This document shows positions 26,701 to 38,656 of a stretch of DNA of 64,000 nt, piece after piece (within the stretch, counting starts at the first letter, position 1; each line of letters begins with the position of its first letter). This stretch comes from Nocardioides mesophilus (GTDB lineage Bacteria; Actinomycetota; Actinomycetes; Propionibacteriales; Nocardioidaceae). A program made the position numbers and the translations under genes. Under the pieces are notes generated by a model. The model had not been told where the DNA came from and did no database searches. It was given only the letters and a program-made list of their open reading frames with translations. Location of the stretch: positions 152,501 to 216,500 of the forward strand of contig NZ_CP060713.1 in assembly GCF_014395785.1 (NCBI RefSeq), read 5' to 3'.

Positions 26701-27216
26701 GTGAGCAGGAGGAAGCAGTCGGCCGGCGCGACGCCGGCCACCGTCGCGCTGACCCGGGCGGGCGTGCCGTTCACGGCCCACGGCTACGAGTACGACCCGG
26801 CCGCCGGCTCCTACGGCCGGGAGGCGGCGGAGGCCCTCGGCCTGGACCCGCGCCGGGTGCTCAAGACGCTGCTGGTCTCGGTCGACCCGGCACCGGGCTC
26901 CGGAGGGACCCCTCGGCTGGTCGTCGCGATCGTGCCGGTCGCGGGCCAGCTGGACCTGAAGGCGGTCGCGGCGGCCGTCGGGGCCAAGAAGGCCGCGATG
27001 GCCGACCCGGCCGACGCCGAGCGCGCCACCGGGTACGTCGTCGGCGGGATCTCGCCGCTGGGCCAGAAGCGCCGCCACCCCACCGTGCTCGACGACAGCG
27101 CGATGGCGCACCCGACGGTCTTCGTCTCCGGCGGCCGGCGGGGCCTGGACCTCGAGCTCTCCCCTGCCGACCTGGTCGCGCTCACCGCAGCGACGGTGTC
27201 GGCGATCGGTCGCTGA
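26701..27216 (+). CDS. ybaK: Cys-tRNA(Pro)/aminoacyl-tRNA deacylase, YbaK type
   Basis: Hydrolyses mischarged Cys-tRNA(Pro) in the YbaK/EbsC family. Seen: 171 aa, normal length; TRAGVPFTAHGYEYDP near the N-terminus, LGLDPRRVLKTLLV with the key lysine, AAVGAKKAAMADPADAERATGYVVGGISPLGQKR, the family core. GTG start at 26701 is 7 bp after the previous stop and followed by SRRKQS. Runs toward the convergent membrane gene, 19 bp apart. Confidence 0.93.
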   Translation: MSRRKQSAGATPATVALTRAGVPFTAHGYEYDPAAGSYGREAAEALGLDPRRVLKTLLVSVDPAPGSGGTPRLVVAIVPVAGQLDLKAVAAAVGAKKAAMADPADAERATGYVVGGISPLGQKRRHPTVLDDSAMAHPTVFVSGGRRGLDLELSPADLVALTAATVSAIGR

Positions 27217-27235
27217 CGCCGTCGAGGGATCCCGG

Positions 27236-27853
27236 TCAGCCGGAAGCGGTGTCCTCGGTCCGCGACGCTCCGGAGCCGGTCTGCCCCGGCCCCGGCGACC
27301 ACAGCACCAGCAGCGCGCCCAGCAGCGCGGTGATCGGCCAGACCAGGTAGCAGACCGCTCCGGTCACCTCGAGCGGCACCGGCAGGCTGGCTCCGGTGGC
27401 CGCCGCGTCCGCGACCGAGGCCGGCGCCGACGGCCCGAGCCACCGCCCCAGCAGGGCCATCGTCGCGACGCCCAGAGCGGCACCGAGGACCACCAGCACG
27501 CTGGTGAGCAGCGGGTCGCGCGAGCGCCACCAGGTGAACCCGGCGCCGGAGAGCAGACCGAGCACCCCGGAGATCACCACGAACCAGCCGTCGTCGTTGA
27601 AGCGCTTGCCCAGCTCCACCTCGCCCATGCCCAGGCCGCCGGCGGCGGTGCGGGTGAACTCGGCCGGGTCCACCAGCAGCCACCAGAGCACCGCGGCGAC
27701 GACGCCCAGCAGGAGCGAGGTGCCGAGAACGGCCACGAGGTCGCGCCCCGCCGGGCCAGCGGCCGACGTGGCGCGCGACCCCCCTCCGTCCGTGGCTGCC
27801 GCGACCTGCGTCCCGGCGTCCACCGGGGCGGCACCGGGTCCGTCGTGGCTCAT
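27236..27853 (-). CDS. Actinobacterial membrane protein, unknown function
   Basis: 205 aa with a disordered Ala/Gly/Thr N-terminus (about 35 residues) and four hydrophobic segments: LGTSLLLGVVAAVLWWLLV, WFVVISGVLGLLSGAGFTW, LLTSVLVVLGAALGVATMALLG and VCYLVWPITALLGALLVLW. A conserved-looking WWLLVDPAEF follows the first helix. Resembles actinobacterial DUF2567-like proteins in layout, but I cannot confirm the family. 28 bp downstream of dnaE, likely co-transcribed. Confidence 0.72.
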   Translation of the reverse strand: MSHDGPGAAPVDAGTQVAAATDGGGSRATSAAGPAGRDLVAVLGTSLLLGVVAAVLWWLLVDPAEFTRTAAGGLGMGEVELGKRFNDDGWFVVISGVLGLLSGAGFTWWRSRDPLLTSVLVVLGAALGVATMALLGRWLGPSAPASVADAAATGASLPVPLEVTGAVCYLVWPITALLGALLVLWSPGPGQTGSGASRTEDTASG

Positions 27854-27881
27854 GCCCGGGACCTCACGTCGCCGTTCGGGC

Positions 27882-30800
27882 TCATGCGCCGACCAGGCAG
27901 TGCGGGCCGAGGAGCGCCTTGAGGTCGGCGAACAGCTCCGGGCTCGGGGCGACCCGCAGTCGGTCGTCGAGGCGGAGGACGGTGGTGGCGGTCTTGGTCA
28001 TCAGGCGCAACCGTACTTCGGTGACCCCGGGGTGCGTGCCGAGCACCTCCTTGAGCTGCTCGACCACCGGGGGCGTGCACCTCGTGGAGGGCATCGAGAT
28101 GACCACCGGCCCGGAGGGTCCCTCGGAGAGGTCGGGGACCGAGACCTCCTGACCGTGCAGCTCCGGCTGGTCCTTGGACCGCGAGACGCGTCCCTTGACC
28201 GTGACGATCGCGTCCTCGATCAGCAGCGTGCTGGCGAGCTGGTAGGCGCTCGGGAAGAGCAGCACGTCGATGGCGCCCTCCAGGTCCTCCACGGTCACCA
28301 TCGCCCAGGCGTCTCCGCGCTTGGTGATCTTGCGCTGCACCGAGGTGAGCAGGCCCGAGATGGTGACCGTCGACCCGTCGGGGCGCTCCTCGTCGAGGAG
28401 CAGCTGCCCGATCGTGCAGTCGGTGCCGTTGGACAAGATGTGCTCGAGCCCGAGCAGCGGGTGGTCGGAGACGTAGAGGCCGAGCATGTCCCGTTCGTGA
28501 CCGAGCAGCGTCGTCTTGTCCCACTCGTCGATGTCGGGCGGCGCGACCGACAACCCGAACCCGCCGCCGGCGTCCTCGTCGAGGCCGCCGAAGAGGGAGT
28601 CCTGGCCGATCGCCTCGTTGCGCTTGATGTCGACGAACTGGTCGACCGCCTGCTCGTGGATGGCGACGAGCGCCCGGCGCTTGTGCTTCATCTCGTCGAA
28701 GGCACCGGCCTTGACGAGCGACTCGATCACCCGCTTGTTGCACACCTGCACGGGGACCTTCTCGAGGAAGTCGTTGAAGTCGACGAAGCGGCCCTTCGAC
28801 TCCCGGGCGGCGATGATCCCGTCGACGACGTTGCCGCCCACGTTGCGGATCGCGCTCAGGCCGAACCGGACGTCGCGCCCCACCGGGGTGAAGTTGAACG
28901 CCGACTCGTTGACGTCCGGCGGGAGGACCTGGATCTTCATCCGGCGACACTCGTTGAGGTAGATCGCCATCTTGTCCTTGTCGTCCTTGACGGAGGTCAA
29001 CAAGGCGGCCATGTACTCGGCGGCGTAGTGCTGCTTGAGGTAGGCGGTCCAGTAGGAGATCAGGCCGTACGCCGCGGTGTGCGCCTTGTTGAAGGCGTAG
29101 TCGGAGAACGGCACCAGCACGTCCCACAGCGCCTTGATCGCCTCGTCGGAGTAGCCGTTGGCCCGCATGCCCTCGGAGAAGGGGACGTACTCGGCGTCGA
29201 GCACCTCCTTCTTCTTCTTGCCCATCGCGCGGCGCAGCAGGTCGGCCTGGCCCAGGCTGTAGCCGGCCACCTTCTGGGCGACCTTCTGGACCTGCTCCTG
29301 GTAGACGATCAGGCCGTGCGTCGTCCCGAGGATCTCCTGGAGCGGCTCCTCGAGCTCGGGGTGGATCGGCTTGATCTCCTGCTTGCCGTTCTTGCGCAGG
29401 GCGTAGTTGGTGTGCGAGTCCACGCCCATCGGGCCGGGTCGGTAGAGCGCCAGGACCGCGGAGATGTCCTCGAAGTTGTCGGGCCGCATCAGCCGGAGCA
29501 GCCCGCGCATCGGCCCGCCGTCGAGCTGGAACACGCCGAGCGTGTTGCCGGTGCCGAGCAGCTGGTAGGAGGCCGCGTCGTCGAGGGGCAGGTCCTCGAG
29601 GACCAGCTTCTCCCCGCGGTTGGCCTCGATGTTCTTCACCGCGTCGTCGAGGACGGTGAGGTTGCGCAACCCCAGGAAGTCCATCTTGATCAGGCCGAGC
29701 GACTCGCAGGTCGGGTAGTCGAACTGCGTGATCATGGCGCCGTCGGAAGGACGCCGGAGCAGCGGGATCACGTCGACCAGCGGCTCGCTGGACATGATGA
29801 TGCCGGCGGCGTGGACGCCCCACTGGCGCTTCAGGCCCTCGATGCCGATCGCGGTGTCGACGACCCGCTTGACGTCGTTGTCGTTCTCGTAGAGCGCGCG
29901 GAACTCGCCGCCCTCGCCGTAGCGCTTGTGGTCGGGGTTGAAGATCTCCTGGAGCGGCACGTCCTTGCCCATCACCGCGGCCGGCATGGCCTTGGTGATC
30001 CGGTCCCCCATCGCGAACGGGTAGGCCAGGATCCGCGAGGAGTCCTTGACCGCCTGCTTCGCCTTGATGGTGCCGTAGGTGACGATGTAGGAGACCCGGT
30101 CGTCGCCGTACTTCTCGGTGACGTACTTGATCACCTCGCCGCGCCGACGCTCGTCGAAGTCGATGTCGAAGTCGGGCATCGAGACGCGGTCGGGGTTGAG
30201 GAAGCGCTCGAAGATCAGGCCGTGCTTGAGCGGGTCGAGGTCGGTGATCCGCATCGCGTAGGCGACCATCGAGCCGGCCCCGGAGCCGCGTCCCGGGCCG
30301 ACCCGGATCCCGTTGTCCTTGGCCCAGTTGATGAAGTCCGCGACGACGAGGAAGTAGCCGGGGAACCCCATCTGGGTGATCACGCCGATCTCGAACTCGG
30401 CCTGCTTGCGGACCTCCTCGGGGATCCCGCCGGGGTAGCGCACCTTCAGGCCCCGCTCGACCTCCTTGACCAGCCAGGAGTCCTCGTTCTCCCCCGGCGG
30501 GCAGGGGAACCGCGGCATGTAGGCGCCGGCGCGCTCGGTGAACGAGACGTCGCACCGCTCGGCGATCAGCAGCGTGTTGTCGCAGGCCTCGCGGAGTTGG
30601 TACTTGTCGGCCCAGATCGCGCGCATCTCCTGGGCGGACTTGAGGTAGTAGCCGTCGCCGCTGAACGCGAAGCGCTGACCGGGCCCGTCCCCGGCCGGGG
30701 TGTCCATCGTGCTGCCGGAGTTGATGCACAGCAGGTGCTCCTGCGCGGCCGCGTCCTCGCGGTTGACGTAGTGCGAGTCGTTGGTGGCCAGCAGCGGGAT

Positions 30801-31451
30801 CTGCAGGTCCTTGGCCAGCCGGAGCAGCCCGTCGCGGACCCGGTTCTCGATGTCGAGGCCGTGGTCCATCAGCTCGAGGAAGTAGTTGTCCCGGCCGAGG
30901 ATGTCCTGGAAGTCACCGGCGGTCTTGCGGGCGGCCTCGTAGTTGCCGTAGCGCAGGTGCACCTGCACCTCGCCGGACGGGCACCCGGTGGTGCCGATGA
31001 TCCCGCGGCCGTGCTGGGCGAGCAGCTCGCGATCCATCCGCGGGTGCTTGAAGAAGCCGTCGCTCCAGGCCCCGGTCGAGAGGCGGAACAGGTTGTGCAT
31101 GCCCTCGGTGGTCTCCGAGAGCAGCGTCATGTGGGTGTAGGCACCCCGGGCGGAGACGTCGTCGGGCCCGCCGTCGTAGAAGTTCACCCCCCGCTTCTCG
31201 AACCGCGAGATGTTCGGAGCGAAGTAGGCCTCGATGCCGATGATCGGCTTCACCCCGGCGGCGGTGGCCTTCTTGTAGAACTCGTGCGCCCCGAAGACGT
31301 TCCCGTGGTCGGTCATCGCCACCGCGGGCATGCCCAGCTCGGCCGCCCGCTCGGTCAGCGCACCCAGCCGGGCGGCGCCGTCGAGCATGGAGTACTCGGT
31401 GTGGACGTGCAGGTGCACGAACGAGTCGCTCGTGGCGGGCCCCGGAGACAT
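27882..31451 (-). CDS. dnaE: DNA polymerase III alpha subunit
   Basis: Replicative polymerase of the DnaE1 class. Seen: 1189 aa. PHP domain from FVHLHVHTEYSMLDGA (residues 11 on) and TDHGNVFGAHEFYKKA. Catalytic acids in MPDFDIDFDERRRGEV near residue 425. HhH and beta-binding regions follow, then a C-terminal OB fold beginning VTISGLLTSVQRKITKRG. ATG at 31451 (MSPGPATSDS) is preferred over one 54 bp upstream because the family start is near SFVHLH and GGAAGGGG precedes it. 165 bp separates it from the acetyltransferase/chorismate mutase gene. Confidence 0.97.
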   Translation of the reverse strand: MSPGPATSDSFVHLHVHTEYSMLDGAARLGALTERAAELGMPAVAMTDHGNVFGAHEFYKKATAAGVKPIIGIEAYFAPNISRFEKRGVNFYDGGPDDVSARGAYTHMTLLSETTEGMHNLFRLSTGAWSDGFFKHPRMDRELLAQHGRGIIGTTGCPSGEVQVHLRYGNYEAARKTAGDFQDILGRDNYFLELMDHGLDIENRVRDGLLRLAKDLQIPLLATNDSHYVNREDAAAQEHLLCINSGSTMDTPAGDGPGQRFAFSGDGYYLKSAQEMRAIWADKYQLREACDNTLLIAERCDVSFTERAGAYMPRFPCPPGENEDSWLVKEVERGLKVRYPGGIPEEVRKQAEFEIGVITQMGFPGYFLVVADFINWAKDNGIRVGPGRGSGAGSMVAYAMRITDLDPLKHGLIFERFLNPDRVSMPDFDIDFDERRRGEVIKYVTEKYGDDRVSYIVTYGTIKAKQAVKDSSRILAYPFAMGDRITKAMPAAVMGKDVPLQEIFNPDHKRYGEGGEFRALYENDNDVKRVVDTAIGIEGLKRQWGVHAAGIIMSSEPLVDVIPLLRRPSDGAMITQFDYPTCESLGLIKMDFLGLRNLTVLDDAVKNIEANRGEKLVLEDLPLDDAASYQLLGTGNTLGVFQLDGGPMRGLLRLMRPDNFEDISAVLALYRPGPMGVDSHTNYALRKNGKQEIKPIHPELEEPLQEILGTTHGLIVYQEQVQKVAQKVAGYSLGQADLLRRAMGKKKKEVLDAEYVPFSEGMRANGYSDEAIKALWDVLVPFSDYAFNKAHTAAYGLISYWTAYLKQHYAAEYMAALLTSVKDDKDKMAIYLNECRRMKIQVLPPDVNESAFNFTPVGRDVRFGLSAIRNVGGNVVDGIIAARESKGRFVDFNDFLEKVPVQVCNKRVIESLVKAGAFDEMKHKRRALVAIHEQAVDQFVDIKRNEAIGQDSLFGGLDEDAGGGFGLSVAPPDIDEWDKTTLLGHERDMLGLYVSDHPLLGLEHILSNGTDCTIGQLLLDEERPDGSTVTISGLLTSVQRKITKRGDAWAMVTVEDLEGAIDVLLFPSAYQLASTLLIEDAIVTVKGRVSRSKDQPELHGQEVSVPDLSEGPSGPVVISMPSTRCTPPVVEQLKEVLGTHPGVTEVRLRLMTKTATTVLRLDDRLRVAPSPELFADLKALLGPHCLVGA

Positions 31452-31616
31452 AGGTGAGATCGGCCCCTTCCGGACACTTCGAACCACGACGATCGGACAC
31501 CACAAGACAGACCAACGCTGAGGGCGCAGGCCTGACCGACTGTGGGGAAGGCAGCCAGACTACGCGACCTCAGGACCGATCGTGGCAGGACCCACCGACA
31601 GTTCCGGCGGTCGGGG

Positions 31617-32402
31617 TCAGTCGGCCGCGTCCAGGCTCTCGGTGATCACCGCGTCCATGATCCGGGCCAGCCGGTCGGGCCCGAGCCGCTCGGCCACCCG
31701 GGACATCCGGGCGACGATCTCCGCCTCGCGCCGCCGGTCGCGCCCGGCGTGGCCGGAGACCGGCTTGAGCCGCTGGGCGGCCGCGGTCAGGGCGGCCCGC
31801 TCGTCGAGGAGCGCGGCCAGGCGGTCGTCCACCTCGTCGATGCGCCGCCGTACGGTGCCGACCGGGTCGGTGCCGAACCAGGCCATCTCCAGGTCGGGAG
31901 CGCGCTCCTCGTTCTCGGAGCCGTCGGTGCGGCGTACGACGTGCAGCCCGTGCCGCCGGTAGAACGCCTGGGCCGGGCGGTTGGTCTCGAAGACCCAGAG
32001 GCCGAACCCGCCGGGTCGCAGCGACTTGACCAGGTCGAGGAGCAGCCCGCCGAGGCCCTGCCCGACCAGCCCCGGGTGGACGTAGAGCGAGTCCAGCCAG
32101 TCCGGGTCCACCACCGCGTAGCCCACCAGGCGCCCCGGGCCCGGCCCGTCCCGCCGTTCGGCGACCCAGGTCTCCCGCTCGGCCGGCATCGGCAGCGTGC
32201 GGGGCCGCTCGCCCAGCACCTCCCCGAACCAGGCGCGCACCTCGTCCGGGGGGTGCACCGGGCGCGGCATCGCCGGGAACGCCGCCTCCCGGGACGCGAG
32301 GAACAGAGCCGCCAGCTCGTCCGCGTCGCTCACCGTGGCGGGCCGCAGCACCAGGTCCTCCAGCGGGTCGGCGCCGACCGGTCCGGTGGGGTCAGTGGGC
32401 AT
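31617..32402 (-). CDS. GNAT acetyltransferase / chorismate mutase fusion
   Basis: 261 aa with two domains. Residues about 15-175 form a GNAT fold: [18 protein letters not shown], then [20 protein letters not shown] (acetyl-CoA loop GQGLGG) and [15 protein letters not shown]. Residues about 180-255 form an all-helical AroQ chorismate mutase: [21 protein letters not shown], a lysine near QRLKP, then [10 protein letters not shown] and a C-terminal helix. The second half would convert chorismate to prephenate; the acetyl acceptor is unknown. ATG 32402 overlaps the pseudouridine synthase gene by 11 bp. Confidence 0.85.
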   Translation of the reverse strand: MPTDPTGPVGADPLEDLVLRPATVSDADELAALFLASREAAFPAMPRPVHPPDEVRAWFGEVLGERPRTLPMPAERETWVAERRDGPGPGRLVGYAVVDPDWLDSLYVHPGLVGQGLGGLLLDLVKSLRPGGFGLWVFETNRPAQAFYRRHGLHVVRRTDGSENEERAPDLEMAWFGTDPVGTVRRRIDEVDDRLAALLDERAALTAAAQRLKPVSGHAGRDRRREAEIVARMSRVAERLGPDRLARIMDAVITESLDAAD

Positions 32403-33339
32403 CGCGGATCACGTCGAGCGCGCGCTGGAGGTCGTCGGGGTAGCCGGAGTGGTACTCGACGTACTCACCGGACTCCGGGTGCTCGAAGCCGAGCCCGACG
32501 GCGTGCAGCCACTGCCGCTCGAGGCCGAACCGGGCGGCCAACACCGGGTCGGCGCCGTAGGTCAGGTCGCCGAGGCAGGGATGCTTCAACGCCGACATGT
32601 GCACCCGGATCTGGTGGGTCCGGCCGGTCTCGAGGTGCACCTCGAGCAGGCTGGCGAACCGGTGCGCCTCGATCACCTCGTAGTGCGTGACGCTGTGCTT
32701 GCCGTCGGCCATCACCGCGAACTTGTAGTCGTGGCGGGGGTGCCGGCCGATCGGTGCGTCGATGGTGCCCTTCAGCGGATCCGGGTGGCCCTGCACCAGC
32801 GCGTGGTAGGTCTTGTCCACGGTGCGGTGCCGGAAGGCGTTCTTCAGCACCGAGTAGGCGTGCTCGGACTTGGCGATCACCATCACCCCGGAGGTGCCGA
32901 CGTCGAGCCGCTGGACGATCCCCTGCCGCTCGGAGGCACCGCTGGTGGCGATCCGGAAGCCGGCCGCGACCAGGTGACCGACCACGGTGGGACCGGTCCA
33001 GCCGGGGCTCGGGTGCACCGCGACCCCGACCGGCTTGTCGATCACGACCAGCGCGTCGTCGTCGTGGACGATCTTGATGCCCTCGACCATCTCCGGGACG
33101 ATCGCGATCGGGTCGACCAGCGACGGGATCTCCACGTCGAGCTGCGCCCCGGCGTGCACCCGGTCGGACTTGGCGGTGGCGTGCCCGTCCACGATCACGT
33201 GGCCGGCGCTGATCAGCTCGGCCGCGCGGGAGCGGGAGAAGCCGAACATCCGCGCCAGCGCGGCGTCGAGCCGCTCCCCGGCCAGGCCGTCGGGCACGTT
33301 CACGCTGCGGCGGTCCACGGCCCCGTTGCCGGCCATCAC
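32392..33339 (-). CDS. rluD: RluA/RluD-family 23S rRNA pseudouridine synthase
   Basis: 315 aa: N-terminal S4 RNA-binding domain ([22 protein letters not shown]) then the RluA catalytic domain with [15 protein letters not shown] (catalytic Asp146), YHALVQG and [10 protein letters not shown]. The exact uridine target is not determinable; the RluD label is by resemblance. Starts GTG 33339 or ATG 33336; the former overlaps lspA as GTGA. Forms a tight operon lspA-rluD-GNAT/CM. Confidence 0.93.
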   Translation of the reverse strand: MMAGNGAVDRRSVNVPDGLAGERLDAALARMFGFSRSRAAELISAGHVIVDGHATAKSDRVHAGAQLDVEIPSLVDPIAIVPEMVEGIKIVHDDDALVVIDKPVGVAVHPSPGWTGPTVVGHLVAAGFRIATSGASERQGIVQRLDVGTSGVMVIAKSEHAYSVLKNAFRHRTVDKTYHALVQGHPDPLKGTIDAPIGRHPRHDYKFAVMADGKHSVTHYEVIEAHRFASLLEVHLETGRTHQIRVHMSALKHPCLGDLTYGADPVLAARFGLERQWLHAVGLGFEHPESGEYVEYHSGYPDDLQRALDVIRDAH

Positions 33340-33971
33340 GAGCCGGCCGGCGGTTCGTGGTCGCCGGCGCCGTCCGCCCGGTCCGGCTCCTCGCCGGGGC
33401 GGACCCCGCGGGGCGACCGGGCCTCCCGCAGCCCGTCGACGCGGATGCCGCGGACCGCCTGGAGGATGATCAGCCCGGCCGCGACGTTGATCCAGATGTC
33501 GGCCACGTTGAAGATCGGAAAGTGCGGGAAGCGCAGGAAGTCGATGACGTGCCCGCGGAAGGCCTCCGGCTCCCGAAACACCCGGTCGGTCAGGTTGCCC
33601 AGGACGCCGGCCAGCAGGAACCCCAGCGCCAGTGCCCAGCCGGTGCTGGCGAGCCGGCGTACCGCGATCGTGACCGTGACCACGGCCGCGACGATCGCCA
33701 CGCAGGTCAGCACCAGCGTGTAGGAGGTGCCCAGGCTGAAGGCGGCGCCGCTGTTCGAGGTCAGCAGCAGCCCGAACCAGTCACCCACGACCGGCACGTA
33801 GGCGCCGACGTCGAGGCGGTCCAGGGCCAGCTGCTTGGTGACGAGGTCGGCGGCGTACCCGAAGGCGGCCACCCCTGCGAAGAGCAGCAGGTAGCGCGCC
33901 CGGGAAGGGCGACGGGACGGTGGGACGGTGGGGTCGCTGTGACTCAGCGACGTTCCTCGCGCTGCTTGCAT
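33336..33971 (-). CDS. lspA: Lipoprotein signal peptidase (SPase II)
   Basis: Aspartic protease that removes signal peptides from lipidated prolipoproteins. Seen: 211 aa, four hydrophobic helices beginning [23 protein letters not shown]. Catalytic Asp residues lie in LGNLTDRV and in NVADIWINV. The N-terminal 20-odd residues and the C-terminal 30 ([18 protein letters not shown]) are polar extensions. ATG at 33971 overlaps the DksA-type gene by 28 bp; a later start is possible. Confidence 0.94.
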   Translation of the reverse strand: MQAARGTSLSHSDPTVPPSRRPSRARYLLLFAGVAAFGYAADLVTKQLALDRLDVGAYVPVVGDWFGLLLTSNSGAAFSLGTSYTLVLTCVAIVAAVVTVTIAVRRLASTGWALALGFLLAGVLGNLTDRVFREPEAFRGHVIDFLRFPHFPIFNVADIWINVAAGLIILQAVRGIRVDGLREARSPRGVRPGEEPDRADGAGDHEPPAGS

Positions 33972-34912
33972 GACAGGCACAGTGTCGCACGCGGGAATGC
34001 CATCAACCGCATCTTGCCGATGGGCTCCCCGCACTGCTCGCAGACGCCGTAGCTGCCGTCCTCGATGCGGCCGAGCGCCCGCTCGGTCTGGGCCAGCATC
34101 TCCCGGGCGTTGTTGGCCAGGCTCATCTCGTGGTCGCGCTCGAAGGTCGTGGACCCCACGTCGGCCTGGTCGTTGCCGGCGCCGTCGCCCGCGTCCCGCA
34201 TCAGGTCGTGCAGGTCGTGCTCGGCCATGTTGAGCTCGGAGCGGAGGCGGTCGCGGTCGGCGTGCAGCTCGTTGCGCACCTCGTCGACCTCGGTCTTGGT
34301 CCAGGGCTTCTCGTCGGTCTTGACGGCGAGCTTCTTGGAGGAGGCGGCCTTCGTCGCCGGGGCTGGCTTGGTCACGGGTGCCGCCTTCGTTGCGGGAGCG
34401 GCCGCTGCGGCCCTCGTCCTGGTGGGAGTGGTACGGGTGGTGCTGGTGCTGCGGGTGGTCTTCGTGGCGGTCTTCTTGGACGCCGCCTGCTTGACCGGGG
34501 CCTTCGCGGGGGCCTTCGCGGGGGCCTTGGCAGGAGCCTTGGTCGCGGCGACCTTGGTGGTGGCGGCCCGCGGGGACGGCACCGCCGACTTCTTGCTCGC
34601 CGTGCGCGGGGACGGCACCCGGGCGGACTTCGTGGCGGTGGCCCGGGTCGACGACGACTTCCCGGCAGCCTTCGTGGCGGTCCCCGTCGCCTTCTTGGCC
34701 GGTCCGGAAGCCTTCTTCGCCGCGGCGGTCTTCGTGGCGGGAGCCTTCTTCGCCGCCGCGGTCTTCGTGGCCGCGGAGGCCTTCTTGGCAGGCGCCCGGC
34801 CACCGGAGGCCGCGCTCGTGGTGGCGGCTCCCTTGCGCGCCGCGCCGGTCGCCACGCGTTTGGCCGCCGCCGCCGTCTTCCCGGCTATCTTCCGTGCCGT
34901 CGCTCGCACCAT
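33944..34912 (-). CDS. DksA/TraR C4 zinc-finger protein with histone-H1-like tail
   Basis: 322 aa. Residues 1 to about 190 are Lys/Ala/Thr-rich repeats of AKKA and ATK type, like histone H1 tails. The C-terminal ~120 residues are a DksA/TraR module: coiled coil (VRNELHADRDRLRSELNMAEHDLHDLMRD) and zinc finger [27 protein letters not shown] with CxxC pairs. Such proteins modulate RNA polymerase or bind DNA; here the basic tail suggests nucleoid binding. ATG 34912 (MVRATARK) chosen because the upstream extension is not basic and GGGGGCC precedes. Confidence 0.85.
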   Translation of the reverse strand: MVRATARKIAGKTAAAAKRVATGAARKGAATTSAASGGRAPAKKASAATKTAAAKKAPATKTAAAKKASGPAKKATGTATKAAGKSSSTRATATKSARVPSPRTASKKSAVPSPRAATTKVAATKAPAKAPAKAPAKAPVKQAASKKTATKTTRSTSTTRTTPTRTRAAAAAPATKAAPVTKPAPATKAASSKKLAVKTDEKPWTKTEVDEVRNELHADRDRLRSELNMAEHDLHDLMRDAGDGAGNDQADVGSTTFERDHEMSLANNAREMLAQTERALGRIEDGSYGVCEQCGEPIGKMRLMAFPRATLCLSCKQREERR

Positions 34913-35109
34913 GGCCCTGGCCCCCTTTGAAGCCCTCCGGCATCCGTGTGGATACACGCACACGTGCGGCCGTCCAGCCACACGCGTGCCGCGAGGATAG
35001 ACCCGCCCTCAGGCCCGGACAACCGAACTCGCCCGGTGTTTCGACAATCTTCAGGTAGCACCCGGTGAAACCGGGAGGAGTCCGATGCACCGCGTCTGGC
35101 ACACTGGGA
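34913..35109. other. Divergent gap before the ileS leader
   Basis: Gap between the DksA-type gene (-) and the ileS T-box (+). It must carry both promoters, but I see no clear -10/-35 pair. A small perfect hairpin (CCCGGT-GAA-ACCGGG, 35061-35075) is present on both strands. Confidence 0.4.
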
Positions 35110-35366
35110 GGACCGCAAGGCGTCGACGGGACGAGTAGCTCCGAGCACAGCCGGAAGCGATCTGGGGACGGTGAGAGCCCAGAGGTGTTGTCCGGAGCGA
35201 AGATCACCCCCGAGCCGCCGGAAGAGCGCTCCCGACAGCAGGTGGGAGCGGGTAGAACCGGCTGCGGTGGCCTTCACGAGAGGGCGCGCGCCCCGCAGGA
35301 CGGGGTGCACGTCAAGGAGGGTGGTACCGCGGGACCGGCCGACCAGTGGCCGCGTCTCGTCCCTTC
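35110..35366 (+). promoter_or_regulatory. T-box riboswitch of ileS
   Basis: Leader of ileS that senses uncharged tRNA-Ile. The diagnostic antiterminator/anti-sequestrator element AGGGTGGTACCGCGG is at 35318-35332; its TGGT would pair with the tRNA ACCA end. A candidate Ile specifier AUC is at 35160-35162 in a short stem I. An 8-nt exact complement, GGGACGAG (35128-35135) and CTCGTCCC (35356-35363), may close or switch the structure; alternatively CGGCC/GGCCG and GGGAC/GTCCC form a competing hairpin. No U-tract follows, which favours control of translation, as in other actinobacterial ileS T-boxes. Confidence 0.9.
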
Positions 35367-35420
35367 ACCGAGCACGACGCCGCCGGAGACCCCGGCCGCG
35401 CAGCAGGTGGAGGACGAGCA

Positions 35421-38576
<3,156 letters not shown>

Positions 38577-38602
38577 CCCCGGCGGCCGCGCCCGCGAACG
38601 CG

Positions 38603-38637
38603 ACGAGGCCGGCACCCCCGTGGGGTGCCGGCCTCGT
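38603..38637. terminator. Bidirectional intrinsic terminator
   Basis: Perfect 16-bp stem (ACGAGGCCGGCACCCC and its complement) with a 3-nt loop, between ileS (+) and divIVA (-), which converge. The best terminator in the window. Confidence 0.9.
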
Positions 38638-38656
38638 CACGAGCAGGTGTTGTCGG

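Noticed and set aside
27396-31457. 1353-codon plus-strand ORF opposite dnaE
   Set aside because: Antisense shadow; stop-poor because of codon bias in dnaE. No recognisable domain.
31452-31505. Upstream start for dnaE
   Set aside because: Adds 18 residues before the conserved PHP start, with no conserved sequence; ATG 31451 has a better ribosome site.
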